From: Picocystis sp. L7
Lineage: Eukaryota; Chlorophyta; Picocystophyceae; Picocystales; Picocystaceae
Length of the DNA stretch: 64,000 nt
Direction of reading: 5' to 3'
Assembly (NCBI GenBank): GCA_020975725.1
Contig: QXJR01000026.1
Coordinates: forward strand, 992,001 to 1,056,000
Shown here: positions 1-13,000 of the stretch, in pieces
How the letters are laid out: every line of letters begins with the position of its first letter
How positions within the stretch are numbered: position 1 is the stretch's first letter
Position numbers and translations under genes: made by a program
Notes under the pieces: model-generated
What the model was told of the DNA's origin: nothing
Seen by the model: the letters and a program-made list of their open reading frames with translations, nothing else
Database searches by the model: none

Positions 1-3000
1 TCACTCTACCACCTCTGGTATGCATTCACGTCCCCTTCCTACTCACAATCCTTCCTCTTTCAGCGCTCCAGTTCACTTGGCTGGACCCGCTTCTCCCTGC
101 GCCTGGAAGAGTGGGACACTGATCGAAGGTGGAAGAACGAGGAATCGTCCAACCGTACTTTGCCAGCTCTCCATCCGACACGTCGGTCGATCCGTCCAAG
201 CTCTCGGAAGGGATCTTGGACCGATCGATCTCTTTCCCCCACCCCACCCACACCCCGTGGGGTGTGGGTAGGCCTGCGACAGGCACAGTTCATCCGAAGT
301 AGTTAATTTGGGATTTTCTGGGGTGGGCAAAGGACCCGTCCCATTCGGAACGTGCATCGATATTTTAGTTAATTGATATTGATACTTCACATCTGGTCAC
401 CAACTACCGTCGTATCTTGACGGTCTCATTTCTTCACTTCTTTGCGGACATTCGAAAGCTTGCCAACTTGTCAACCATCGATTGTACCCGCAAGAAAGGA
501 ATCGGTAAGAAATATTTAAGATCAATACACTCAAGTTTAAAGGTGGCGAAGTCAAACTCACTTGAAGAATTACATATGACAACACTAGCGATCGGTCTCA
601 TGCATGGGCTCGATAAGGGGGAGCAATAATTCCTAAAAAAAGCAATTTTGCGCCTCTTCATATTTTGGATGACTTTTCTTCCCTCGGTTTGAGAGGGGGC
701 ACCCTTTTCTGTTCAATTCACTCTCCTAAAACCATGATAGTAATGCTCAAGCTTGGACATGGCACATGCAAAGTACACTATCGTATTGCTATGCTTGGTC
801 CCAAAGCGCCACGGGGAAATCAACTACGTTGTCCCAATTATTCAATGCGAAGTGCAACACGGTCGGGCATGGGTTGGATAAGATGACATGACCGGCACTT
901 TGTTCCGCACACGGACTATCAAACCAACTCATAATTGGGATAAACGTCTTGCTCGTATTTTCTTATCTACCAAGGTGCTCGTCTTCGTCATCCTTCAACA
1001 TTGCAGGTGCGAGAAGTAAAGTACCTACATATACCAACTTGGTACAACCCTTGTACTTGATTGTCACACAAAAAAGGTTTTGCCTCGTTTGATCAGGGTG
1101 CACATGCACTATTGCATCTTAATTAGAAATCACTGGCGTATCGTCCTTGTTACAAATTGACTTTGCACTTCAAACTTCTTGTGTAACGTCGAAATGTACT
1201 GCTGTAGGACATATCGTTGCTCACCTTTCGTTCTTCACAATCCCTCGTAATGAATTGATAAAGCGTGCAATTACTACCGAAAGATCTTAAAGATGAACAC
1301 AATTAATCACCAACGATCACTTTGGAGTATGCTTGATAATTCTTGAGAAATGCGACTTCTAGTTTCTCATCATTGAAGGTCAACCACTTTAATAATCCGA
1401 ACATACACAAACTACGAACATCTACCTTGTGTTGGCCAAAATAGCACGATATCTTGTTCAAAGTTGATGTTTACGATCATAATAGCCCATTGTCAACGTT
1501 TGGGATAGAAACGAACCAAAGCAAGTGTGCTCTTGTTTTTCCACAATCAATTATATCGACTACAATATATTACAAGCTTTGTACGAATCAGTATAAACAT
1601 CGGTATCCGAGCATTGTGTATGTAGGGCATGCCGGTACCATGTCACATGACTTGACTTGTTCGTCGGCATCCCCAATAATTTAGTCTCTCCGTGAGCAAC
1701 ATGAGTTTTCAAGAAGCGTTTACACAAAATGATGCTTATTTCCTGAAAAGTGAGCGTTGAAAAGTAAAATAGCGATGGAGCAAAAAGATTTTTTTCTCGC
1801 CAACCAAGTAGAAGCATATGAAAAGCATCCAAGTAGACTAAATTCGTTTTTTCCATCCATGCCTAATGCTAGCGGGACCCACAAATTGGTGAGTTGAACG
1901 CATATAAATGTTACAAGCCGATTGTCCACAACGAGCGCACATGCTACCTTCCTTTGCCTTTATCAAACAACCAAAGGTTCTTGAGCACATGCTTGCTTGT
2001 AGCTTGCCAGACAAGTTTTCAACGTGTGTCAAATTTGCTCTTGTCTTCATTAGGTTGAAATGCAATGGAAATATTACCTTAACCAAGTATTGCTTGTTAT
2101 CGGACCTTTGTCCGCACGTACGTCTATGTCTTTTGGGGTCCTTGTGGCAAAGTGCACCTTCTGCTCGTAGCCTTCAATGACGTCTGTACTTGGTGGATAA
2201 ACAAACCACTTCTGCAAGACATGTTGCACAATAACGTCGTCGTCGCTACGGTTTTGTTAATCACAAGAGCATTGTTCAAACCCAAACGCACTTGTGACTA
2301 TCTTAAAAGAAGCAAAAACGAGGGGACTACTTTCGGATGTTAGTGTTTCTCTTCGAACAACTCGATAACGCAATAAGCCCATTCAAGAGGATGACTTGTC
2401 TTCGTGTGATCGCGAAACCCGTCCAACCTCCGCAATGCGAAAGAAAATTCTCATTTGCATAAGGCTTCCTTGCGCGTTGTGCACTTGAAGTTTTCTACTA
2501 AACTAATTGCAAACAACATGGATTGCTCTTCTAGTGCTTCCATTTTCGATTCAACTTGAAAACTTTCTTGGACGGAATAACGTAGTTCAAAATCGCTAGG
2601 ATGAGGTTTTTCCTTCCTTTCCTTATACACAACAAGATTACACTTTTGGGTGCCATTATCCTTACGCCATCCTTTACTTCACCTACTCGGCACGGCTATT
2701 TAGGCGATTGGGGTTAATACAGCGTTCTCCTTTGCTCTATCTTTCAGTGATTGCATCCATACCAATGTTTACACTTGCCCAACAACCAATCATGGTTGAG
2801 TATCTTTGTACCTTCCAATAATACTTAGTAACTACTCTTCAACAATCGTGCCTAGCCACTTATTGATTGTTGGCTCTAGCAACTTTACAAAGTGCGACCG
2901 CAAAGACTCCGCCATGTAGGAAGCCAAGGGCATAGTGACAACAAGAAACTTACATACTTGTTGGGGACGTAGAATGTGATGTGCATTTGTTAGCACTTTG

Positions 3001-5897
3001 GCTTGTATATCATTTCCTTACCCCCCCCCCCGGTTCCTCATATTAACATGTTGCCATTAATGTTGTGTGTGGATAGGAGAGATTGACCATCTCTACGAGG
3101 CTTCTCTAGTCACTAGAATTCACGAAAATGTGGAGAGGCTTGTGTGGCGCCCGCCTTGTTGGCAGGTGAGTTATTTGAGGTTCACTAAGTGGTGCGATAT
3201 CCGAGCGTGACTCTCAAATCTACATTATAGTTTAAATAGTTTGGCCTGTCGGTTTTTGATATCAACTTTACAAAAGTTTGCTTGTTTGTTTGTGGGGGAA
3301 GTCACTACATGAGAGGGTTGTTCTCTTCAACCATCCGCGCCGCCCAAGGATGCGAATAGAAAAGACTCCCCAAGGGATTATCACCGTTATCAACACAACT
3401 AATGATAATCGGTGGCAGAAGCACCCCATAATCAACAAAGTATGTTATCGGAGCGGTAACAACTACTTGGAGTCATCGACCGTTCTTCCATGCACAGTAA
3501 AATTGAACGAAGGAGTTGCGTTGGTTTGCAAAAGACAATTGAAGGCATTGAAATGTTCAAATCTAAACGACATGCATTCTTGTGCATGATCAATGGACAT
3601 AGCAATCCATTAATCACTAATACAAAGGCGGAAATATGACATGTTCTTCTCCCACGGATTCCGTAAATGCATGTTGGCCCTTTTTGAATTTCCAAGGTTT
3701 GTTTTTCGACGCGTTCGTAGGCTTCATGTTGCACCTACATTCCAAGGCAAGAGATTGCACTCCTCCCAAATCCACCAAATGTTAAGATTTGTTTCAACTT
3801 CGGATGAGAGACATTGCTTCTACAATGCATTAGTAGTGCATGTAACGACACATTGAAGCTTTATTTAGTTTCGTGCCCTCGAGGTGGCCTTTTCAAAAGC
3901 GCGTGTTGGAACCTAACCCACAACATTGCCGTCACAAGGTGAGCACACGCAATAAATTCCCAAGTGTGAGATGCGTTCGTTTGAAAAGGTATCTAGTGTG
4001 GTGGGAGCCTAAACAAAGTCCTTAAGGATATTCGTCTTCATGCACTCCTGTCTTCTCCTACCAAATGCAGGAAATCGAAGAACAACCGTCTCGGTAGGAA
4101 GATGGATAGAAGAAAGGGACTAGGCAATGTTGTCAAAATACCATTACGATGTGGGAAGTGGGTATCGGAGGCAACCGGCTGTATTTTGGTTTGACTCGAA
4201 GAATGGTGTGGTTCGTTTAGAACAAGTTCTATAATGAAGGCATTCCGAATGTAGGAGTCTTATGTAGATTAAATTTGAGTACATAATCTCGGTGCAAGTC
4301 TCCTCACCACAATGAGCAATCAACTTACCAAACAATGATGTTCACATAGTCGTTTTGGCGTGTGGACACAAGCCATGTGCGCGGGTTTTCTATGCGAGCA
4401 CTTGCATTGCGGTGTAGCTTTCTCAAAATCAAGATGAGAGAGGGGCAACAACATGGGCAATTGAGGACAAGTGACACAGATTTACGAAGTCTTCGCATTC
4501 CAATAGACTTGTAAAGTACCACGGTACGTTTCGAATATTGAATCTATTGTCTCGCGGCCTTGACAAACTTCGTTCACGAGTGTCTTCGATTTGCATGAAA
4601 CAATGTTTTATTTCAACTCTCTACTCTCTACATACTTCTTCGTATCACTCAAAACCAATCATTCAAACAATTTGTCTCGTGCGCATTGAAAAGAGTCCAA
4701 GGCCAAGCATCTCTCCAAAGAAGTACGATCAAAGAGGATTTAGAAGTGACGACCGTGTGATATACATTTGGGGGAAAAGTCGTTTGGTTGATTTTTCGAT
4801 TGCCTTGAAGGGCAAGGATGAGAGATCTCGATTTGCGATATGTATGTGCAAATATTTCTTGCCAATATTTGAGTGCAAAGCATCATCGCCTTTCATTCGA
4901 CATCGCAAAAACATGAAACAATATACCCGATCTTCATTGATCCTTTGCATATGGTGGTAGGTCCATACAAGGACGACGAAATTTTCTGTAAAGGCCTTGC
5001 AAACGTATGGTGTGTGGTTTGACTTGTTATTTCCATGCGTAGACCGCTAAAAAGTTTGGAAGAATGACTACAAGAGTGCTCAATGTATGAAGAGAAAGAT
5101 ATTTAACCTTTGACTTGACCTTGCGACAAGGCATGGCAAAGTTTGATCGATTCCTAGGTGAGAGACAACCAAATCCACCAATGGCGTTTGCAAAACAATG
5201 ATTAAGCTTACCATATCTTCGCAAAGTTTCAAGTGTACCCCTCTCTCTTTCATCACATTCACATCTGCTCCCACTCTTGACATTCAAGTTGTTTTAACAT
5301 AGCTTGTTTTAAAGAGTCGACTAGGCTTGTTCCTTCCCCCGAGGATAATGATGTTGTGCCCTAGGGTGTTCAATCGCCAAAATTCCCAATGAATCTTTAT
5401 TGACACTTATTCACAACATAATCAAGCAATCGGATGTTACAATCACCACGTTTCCTGCCTTCATTTGTATAGCGATCGCTATTCAAATAGCAAGCTCTCT
5501 TTCTTATAAAGTTTGTACCCCATGTGGCCAAGCACCGTTAAGGGGACCATTGCCATGTTATTTTCTTCCTTTTTACCGATGAAAGCAATTCTTCGTGTAA
5601 GAGTGACATATATCACGAGTGGTACCTTGCATCATTCTCTATTGTCCAATCATGGCTAAAGCGTGATAGGATTTGTGTGTTATTGTTGTCTCATGGGGTT
5701 GGGCACATTCTCCCTACTTGCATTATGGCATGGTTTAGCGCCGCAAGGCTTGTGCGATCGTTTCAAATTGGGTGAGTGCACCCTTTCTTCATCATCGTTT
5801 CATCGATCCATCCTTCCCGACGCACGCTACGGATGACCTACTCCTAGTGCAATCCGTGGGTGGTACCTGGGTGGATGAAGGCAAATTGTACCTCCCA
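1..5897. other. AT-rich gene-free stretch
   Basis: No gene is recognised here on either strand. The DNA is visibly richer in A and T than the gene blocks, apart from the first 300 bases. The open frames are short (up to 140 codons, 4538-4960) and their translations have no motif I know. It contains an 11-nt C run near 3021 and a hairpin-forming palindrome at 246-269. Decayed transposon sequence is possible, but I see no intact ends, transposase or coding remnant. Confidence 0.6.
246..269. repeat. short perfect palindrome (11-bp arms, 2-nt loop)
   Basis: The arm ACCCACACCCC is followed by GT and then its exact reverse complement. It could fold as a hairpin or be a dimeric CACCC-type protein site. 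No gene starts close by, so no function is assigned. Confidence 0.5.
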
Positions 5898-5981
5898 ATG
5901 GTAAGTACGTGAACAAGGACGGGGTAGACCGAATGGGAGTAGTTTCTCCATCGGAGGTGTCGACGACGATTGCAGGCGACC

Positions 5982-7814
5982 ATGGCGGCCACTGGAAGAA
6001 GTGGTTCGGAGCCCATCGATTTCCGCGAACGCGTGGATGAGAGCACTGCTTCCTACTTCATCGATGTGGAACGGAACTTGAAGCAGCTGTTAAACGACCC
6101 CGAACAGCAAGACGCGAGAGAAGCGCTGGTGACGAACGCACTCGAAGAGACCCAAGGGAAACAACTGCAAACAGCATGCGACCATCGGTGCAGCAAACCC
6201 CTGGAAAGGCTTCTGGAACAAGCCACAGGAAAGCAACTCATCGAGTTCTTGCGGGGGTTTGGAAACAGCGATAAAATCGTCAGCCTCTTCACCAATCCTT
6301 TCGGGTCACATGTCGCTGAAGCACTCCTGCAGACCCTCGGAGAACAACTGGAATACTTGGACGAAGCAGAGTGGCAACAGACGAAAAAATTAGTCACCGA
6401 AGCAGCACAGGTGCTTGCAGAAGAACTGGTGAGGGTGGCCAAGAGCAAGTATGGATCGCACGCGCTGCGCACATGGATTCGACTGCTGTCGGGTCAGATA
6501 GGAGACCCATGTAAAGATGCTGGGAAACCACGGAACATGAAAGGGACCACAAGCTGGAAAGGAAAAACGGCAACAAAAGGCCCATTCAAAGAGTTGTTCA
6601 AAACTTGGGGAAAGCTTGTCTTGACATCAGTGGAAGGAGATATGCCTAGCCTACTACGTCATCCTTCAGCCAGTCCCTTCCTACAAGCTTTCCTGCAGGC
6701 CTGTGAAGGAGAAGAAAAACTGCATATAAGAGCTGTTAACATCTTTATGATGAATCAGGATGATCCCAATGGATTGCAGCCCATCCAGATCAATGCTTCA
6801 GAACTAACCAATCTCATGAAGGAGAAAACAAGCAGCCATGCTGTAGAGGCCCTTCTTGCATCCATGTCGGAGGAACAGCGTCATGCCTTCTACACACAGG
6901 TACTACGAGGAAAGATGCTAAAGTTATGCCTTCATCCTGCAGCAAATTATCCTGTGCAGGCCTTCATCTCCTCGACAACTTCCGAGCCACACGTGGGCCT
7001 CATCCTTGAAGAAATCGAGACCCATGTTGGAACCCTGTTCCAACGCCAGCGAGCAGGAGTTGTGGCTGCCCTTGTTGCTGCAACTGCCAGGCTCAGGCAT
7101 GAGAGGAAAGCAATGTGTAAGAGCCTAGCACGTGGAGTACTTGAATGTTGTGGGAAGGAAGACGGAGATGGCACAAACCAACAGAAGAGGTACAACTACA
7201 AGAAGCTGGTCCCGTTGCTGCTCAAGGTGGATACGGCCTCTACGGCACATTCCAAGAACCATAGGTTTGGGAAGAAAAAGAGAAAGCGTGAAGAGACCAA
7301 TGTACCACCTTTGAAAAAGGAGAACGAGTTTTCTGCCCTTGGCTGCCAAATACTCTCAATGGTGTTCTCCTTCCCCTTGGATTGCACCCAACAATTTGTA
7401 GATAGTATGACTTCTATACCCGAGGAACAGCTTGTTGAAATTGCTTGCAACTCTTCCGGTAGCCGCGCAGCAGAGGCTTTTTTTGACAGTGCTGCTCCTT
7501 CGGCTACAAAGAAGAAATTAGCCACTGTTTTTGACCGTCACCTTGAAGTGATGTGTTATTTACCCGGCCCTTCATTTGTTTTACAGAAAGCATTTTCATT
7601 TGCTGATCCAAGCACACGTGAGAGTTACGCACAGAAACTTGCGCACCATCGGTCTGAGCTGACGCGCCTAAGGCACGGACCCCATCTTCTCCGGGCCTGT
7701 GGGGCAGAAGAATATGCTGCAGATCCGAAAGCCTGGGCTGACAAGCAAAAGCGCAAAGCCAATCAGCTCAAGTCCTTTGCCAATGACTTTGGTGATGGAA
7801 AGTCTTTATTCTAA
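5982..7814 (+). CDS. NOP9: NOP9-like Pumilio-repeat nucleolar protein
   Basis: This 610-residue protein matches the NOP9 family, divergent PUF-repeat proteins that bind pre-18S rRNA in the nucleolus and help small-subunit processing. The N-terminus (VDESTASYFIDVERNLKQLL) fits the family start. PUF-like helical repeats follow, with signatures such as NPFGSHVAEALL, SKYGSHALRTWI, KTSSHAVEALL and NSSGSRAAEAFF spread over residues 100-540. The C-terminus is basic (KQKRKANQLKSF). ATG 5982 is the first ATG in the open frame. An alternative is a start at ATG 5898 joined through a 75-bp GTAAGT...TTGCAG intron to GCG at 5976, which adds three residues. The frame is otherwise uninterrupted. The next gene, a kinase on the same strand, starts 677 bp downstream. 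Confidence 0.85.
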   Translation: MAATGRSGSEPIDFRERVDESTASYFIDVERNLKQLLNDPEQQDAREALVTNALEETQGKQLQTACDHRCSKPLERLLEQATGKQLIEFLRGFGNSDKIVSLFTNPFGSHVAEALLQTLGEQLEYLDEAEWQQTKKLVTEAAQVLAEELVRVAKSKYGSHALRTWIRLLSGQIGDPCKDAGKPRNMKGTTSWKGKTATKGPFKELFKTWGKLVLTSVEGDMPSLLRHPSASPFLQAFLQACEGEEKLHIRAVNIFMMNQDDPNGLQPIQINASELTNLMKEKTSSHAVEALLASMSEEQRHAFYTQVLRGKMLKLCLHPAANYPVQAFISSTTSEPHVGLILEEIETHVGTLFQRQRAGVVAALVAATARLRHERKAMCKSLARGVLECCGKEDGDGTNQQKRYNYKKLVPLLLKVDTASTAHSKNHRFGKKKRKREETNVPPLKKENEFSALGCQILSMVFSFPLDCTQQFVDSMTSIPEEQLVEIACNSSGSRAAEAFFDSAAPSATKKKLATVFDRHLEVMCYLPGPSFVLQKAFSFADPSTRESYAQKLAHHRSELTRLRHGPHLLRACGAEEYAADPKAWADKQKRKANQLKSFANDFGDGKSLF

Positions 7815-8491
7815 GTCAAGACATTGGCTTTGCCGTAGCAAATAGTCATCTTCAGATGCAATCATGGGTATTTCTTCATGCGGATGGGGTACTGCATTGG
7901 TTTGGCAGCCTTGCTTCGCACCGAGGTAAAGCAGTTGGATTGGGCAGCATCCATGTTGATGTTGTATCAAACTCCTGCATCTTCGCTTAGCAGGTTTGGT
8001 TTGGGCCTGCACGATTTTCAATGTGTGGCAGGGTTTTCAGCTCCTTCATTTTTTTTGCGCGTGGATAGTCGTGATTTTTCTTGCATATATTGCAATAAAT
8101 TCCTTTGTGTTCCTTCGCTTGCTTTGGGATACGGTATTTATCCTCCCAGACTTGAAATCACCTTGGTGGTCTCCTCATTCGCTCTGTTTGGTGGTGTGCA
8201 TTCTCCACCTTCAGAGCAAGAGTTCAACGCATGCAGGCTTGCAGATGAGTCCTTTCTCACCATTCCCTGATCCTTTCGTATGCTTGGCACATCGTTGTGG
8301 TTCGCACAGGGTGGTCTGGGACATCCTAGAAGAGTTCTGATCCCCTTTCATTTTCTCCCATCGGTGTGTCTCGTTCCTTGAACTGGGGTGGTTTCGGTAG
8401 GTCATCGTGGATAGAAGGGGAAAGGGAAGGGGTTGAACCGGATCCCACACACCCGGATGGATGGGGATCGTGGTGGTGTGGGTCCATCATC
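7815..8491. other. spacer between NOP9 and the Raf-like kinase
   Basis: This should hold the NOP9 3' UTR and the promoter and 5' UTR of the kinase. Open frames here have no recognisable product. I see nothing else. Confidence 0.5.
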
Positions 8492-10042
8492 ATGACGAAA
8501 GACACACCACGTGCAAACACCACCTCTCAGTCCAAGGAAACGCCTAGGATCGAAGCGAAAGAAGATGCAGATGGCGTAGGAAGAGTGGACATGTGCCTAA
8601 TGGAAACGTCCGTGAAGAAAAAAAACCTTGGTTCCACATCAGGCACAACCGAAACCTTACCAAACCAACAACAACAGCAGCGACAACAACAACAGCAAAT
8701 CACGCGCACACCATCCGCCGCCAAAAGAGAACTCACGCCCGTCCTCTGTGCCACGCTGAATGCACTGTCCGCACAACCGGTGGACGTAAGTCACGTCAGG
8801 GGTCCTTCCATCCAAATTTCCAGAACAGGAGAAAAGGAAGTGGAAGTCACGGCCGAATTCGCATTTCGAGCTCAATTCGAGACCCGTGAAGGTGCAGAAA
8901 CCGCACTTCGAAAGGCGATTGAAAGGGAAGACAGCGAAGAAGGTTACACATTGCATGCCGTAGATCCAAGTAGGTCCTTCCCAGAAGCCAACGGAATTGA
9001 GACAGTAGAGGGAAAAGACAAGGAAGAAAGAAAAACAGAAGATGAATCTGCATTGCAGGCAAGATCAAGGCTGTGGGAAATCCACGTGAAGGATGTAGCG
9101 GTGAAGAAAAGGCTTTCAGTGGGAGGGTTTGCAGAAGTGTTCCTAGCGCAGTACCATGGGACCGCAGTGGCGATCAAACGCTTCTTTGCAGATCAGGACG
9201 AGTACGCCAAGGAGCAGTTCCAGACAGAGGTTGCGCTCTTAGCCAGGTTGAGACATCCGAACCTCATCCTTTTCATGGGTTACACAGTGCATCCATACCT
9301 ATCCATTATGTCCGAGTATATGGGAAGGGGTAGCCTATTTGATGTGCTACGGAGGCAAAAAGGGAAACCATTGGACATCGACAAACAAAGGGTCGTTGCC
9401 CTATCTGTTGCTAGAGGGATGGCATATCTCCACAGCAGATCATCTCCAATCTTGCACATGGACCTCAAATCTCCAAACATCCTGGTTGATGAAAGATGGC
9501 GTGTTAAGATAACGGATTTCGGCCTGAGCAGGGTCAGAAAGAGGACCTACATCACCAGTGCAGGAGGGGAAGGTACACCAGAATGGATGGCTCCGGAAGT
9601 CCTGCGCAACGAGCCATTCGATGAAAAGGCAGATGTCTACAGTTATGGTGTAGTTCTCTGGGAAACGTGCACAGGCCTTTTGCCGTGGGAAGATCTACGT
9701 CCCATGCAGGTGGTTGGAGCAGTGGGTTTTCAAGGTCGGCAGCTCCCGCTCCCCAAAGAAGGGGATCCCCTTCTACTACACCTGCACGAAATCTGTTGCA
9801 ACCCCTTGAGTAGCTGCCGACCAACATTCAAAGAGGTCCTGGAAATGCTTGAAGAAGGTTTTTCAAAGTATGCCATACGAACAAAAGTGGTATCAGAAAC
9901 GCCGCAGCACGAGGCAAGCCATCCTGTCATAGTCCAGGAGCTAAATAGGCCGTTTGAGATATTGGATATCACTGACCAAAAACAGAACGATGTCACTGAT
10001 GGAAGTGAAATCCCGAAGATTGAGACAATGCAGTCCAAGTAG
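8492..10042 (+). CDS. Raf-like (TKL family) protein kinase
   Basis: This 516-residue protein has a C-terminal kinase domain (about 200-455) of the plant Raf-like MAPKKK type (CTR1/EDR1 relatives). The ATP lysine is K229 (TAVAIKR). The catalytic loop is HMDLKSPN (D324), DFG is at D342, and GTPEWMAPE marks the activation segment end. The usual HRD arginine is methionine (M323), which suggests it is not controlled by activation-loop phosphorylation in the RD manner. The glycine loop is VGGFAEVF, also unusual. The N-terminus is low-complexity with a glutamine run (QQQQQRQQQQQ, about 59-69), and the region near 90-160 could be a small folded domain. I chose ATG 8492 as the first ATG in frame. Substrates are unknown. 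Kinase call is sure, subfamily fairly sure. Confidence 0.88.
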   Translation: MTKDTPRANTTSQSKETPRIEAKEDADGVGRVDMCLMETSVKKKNLGSTSGTTETLPNQQQQQRQQQQQITRTPSAAKRELTPVLCATLNALSAQPVDVSHVRGPSIQISRTGEKEVEVTAEFAFRAQFETREGAETALRKAIEREDSEEGYTLHAVDPSRSFPEANGIETVEGKDKEERKTEDESALQARSRLWEIHVKDVAVKKRLSVGGFAEVFLAQYHGTAVAIKRFFADQDEYAKEQFQTEVALLARLRHPNLILFMGYTVHPYLSIMSEYMGRGSLFDVLRRQKGKPLDIDKQRVVALSVARGMAYLHSRSSPILHMDLKSPNILVDERWRVKITDFGLSRVRKRTYITSAGGEGTPEWMAPEVLRNEPFDEKADVYSYGVVLWETCTGLLPWEDLRPMQVVGAVGFQGRQLPLPKEGDPLLLHLHEICCNPLSSCRPTFKEVLEMLEEGFSKYAIRTKVVSETPQHEASHPVIVQELNRPFEILDITDQKQNDVTDGSEIPKIETMQSK

Positions 10043-13000
10043 GGATTGGCAACAGGATTGTCCCATTCCCTGAGCGATTTGACACCTCTGTGTGTTCTCT
10101 TTCGCTCATACTTATCACACCAGCCTACACAACTGGACAGACAGGACATCAAGTGCATGTACTTCACTCTGCTGTACTAAAGTTGCTGCTCGGCCATTGA
10201 GCATATGTGTTGGATTTACATTTGTGAAGCACTTTTGACAGCTTCTTCCAAATGAAACTGGGAGTAGATGTTCGTGAAATACTTTTACGCACAATATCGA
10301 AGTTGCAACGTTCTGTATTCCTAAGGCGTAGACATTTTCAACCAAAAGGGTTGCGCGATCGTCTACAGAAAGCCGGAAACAAAACATTCATCGATTGTTT
10401 TGGGATCTGCCAGTGACAAACAGCAACCTATCATTACCGACATGGTACAGACTCCCATCTCATCGGTTAAATGAACAGAAATGATGTGGCACTTGCCTTT
10501 ACATTGATCTGTGACATTCCAGTCATTGAATCTGAGAATGTAGGAAGTTTTCAAATGATATTATTGTTGCAACATTCGATCGGTTCCTATCCAGAGATGC
10601 TTTTCAATGTGCAGGATTCCATAATTGGAAGAAAAGCTTTTGTGTCCCATGGGTACATACTTACCACACTTCCCATCACTAACTGACGTATCAAGCAGTG
10701 GAGAGGATAGCAGACAAATTAAATGTTGTCTGATATACATTATACTTCCGATATCGATGATTCAACCAATTTCGAGGTTGCGTTCCGAGTGTGGAGTACA
10801 GAAGCCCGTGCTTGTATGGGACGTTGAATCTTCGCTAGAAACTCTTCAAGTAAATAAAAAAGCTAATAGTTGTCTAGAGTGCTTTTTGCAATGCCTGAGG
10901 TACTGACTTCGAAGCATTGTTAAAACAATTGATTCAAGCTATTTGTTCTCCAGATCTATTCGAATATTCCATTACTATAGCAAAGCTGTAAACTCCTAAC
11001 TATATGGCGAATCTCCTGATCTAAGTACTTTTATCTAGCATGGACAAACAGAGCTTTCCAAATCGATTATTGCAAGAGTGGGTAGCTATTCATGGACTAC
11101 CACAAGGTTTGTCATTGTATTTTTACACAGAGAAATTTGCAAAAAGTTTCACCGGCACTCATAAGTACCTTTGAAGCTGTAAACGTAATTGTTTTCTCGG
11201 TACGGTCAAGTTGCTTGTCCCACCCTCTTCAATTATGTGATTCAATCTTCAAAAGTACTATTCATATAAAAGTCAACATGTGCCGTCATCAGCAGCTGGT
11301 ACTGCTATTGGCAATATGCTGTTGTTCAGACTGCTAACTCTACAGGCAATCAAGTTTCCGATTCGTGCGGGACTCCAACTAAAAGTTGCCTATCCATTGA
11401 GAATGGCTTGGTCAATGGAAGTCTTCAATGCTTTGTGCTGTCAACAGCACTGCGAGGTAGCATCGCTAAGTTACATTGGCAAGTAGTGCCACGATGTACT
11501 ATCCTTGATTGCAATGACACAGGAAAGAATCCTGTAAACAAACATTGTAGTGGAAAATCTAATGAAAGATAACATCTTCATAGTTCCGGAGTACAGGATG
11601 TATAAGCCAGAACAAAATGAGATTCAGAAGTGAATGGAAATCGTGACTTCTTACAGATTGTCTGCTAGCAAGACTCATACGGAAAAAGAGTCGTGGTTGC
11701 ATCTAAACGGTCGAGCTTTATGCACGCGTACTCCATGTTTAAGGAAAGTTCACCGTTTGAGCAGTTCCAGCCTACAGATACGGAATCCATTTTTCATTCT
11801 GACATTTGAAGTTCTTAAAGACATAAATGTAGATTTTTTTGTTGAAGCTGCTCAAGCCCTGGCCCCTGGGATGTTGAATCCCTTAGGGACCGCGACTGAG
11901 TTTCGGTCGAGTATCTCGAGGAGTATGGGGCCCATTGGGGTCCTCGAAAGGCGATGCCCATTCTTGCAGTGAAAGATATCGACGAGGAGGGATCCTGGTT
12001 TACTGAGTGATCATATGCGGTCGATGACGCCGCCATTGAGCGGGGATACTTGCCACTTATTCTCGCATGTAATTTACAACTACGAAGGTGGCAACCCACG
12101 AACGTATCCAAAGTTAACGCCCTGCTTCTTACGTATTTCCTTGGAGTGCAGGAGGAAATAGCAAGATGTGTTGGTGCGTACATTAAAACCAAAGCAACGA
12201 AATCATTACATCAGAAAATAGAACAATTTCCTATCAATCATTATTGAAAAAACATGTCGCCGTGATTTAATGGACAGTCCACTGATGCTTCTCTCAAACA
12301 ACCACTGGTAAATAAACTTCACTTGTCGAAACCAAAGAACACTTCCTGAAATTGAAAGAAATATTCTTTTTCAATACCAGCCTATCTTTAGTTACAGAAC
12401 CAAATTTTTTCTGTTACCGAGTGTAAAATACAGGAACAATCATACTTTCTGTCTCCAAAACGGAATAAGAAGGTTCAAGTTTGGTTTTCATTTGCGTTCA
12501 GCAATGCTTCGAGAAGTTATTACACAAGTGGTCTGACTGAGCGTATACGCGACTTGAAATTGTTCATCGTTTTAGAATCGGATATTGGTCCACCATCGAG
12601 GACAGTTTCAACTGAAGAATTGCGCAACAAAGAATAGAAAAAAGACTCTTGATTGTACTGCCTGTTGAACTGCCTACTGATACACGTCAGCGATACTCAT
12701 CTTCGTCGGGTGGCACGATTGAATTGCTGGAGAGCAGGTTTCACCAATGGATTGCTCATTCTCTAAGCAATTGTTCGAACAGGATCCATTTGAATAAATA
12801 CGATTTGTTTTGAAAGATAGCGACCAGGACGGTACTGAGGATGCTTTTCTCGTACAGTGTTTAGCACAATCAACAGAGTTAACTTGCTAGCATTTGCAGT
12901 TAGGGAGGATATACAGCAAGCAGTCGGTTGCTTTGTGATTCCTGGATATATCCAGCCCCTAAGAATCATCGCTTCGATATCCATTTGTCATAGGCATGAA

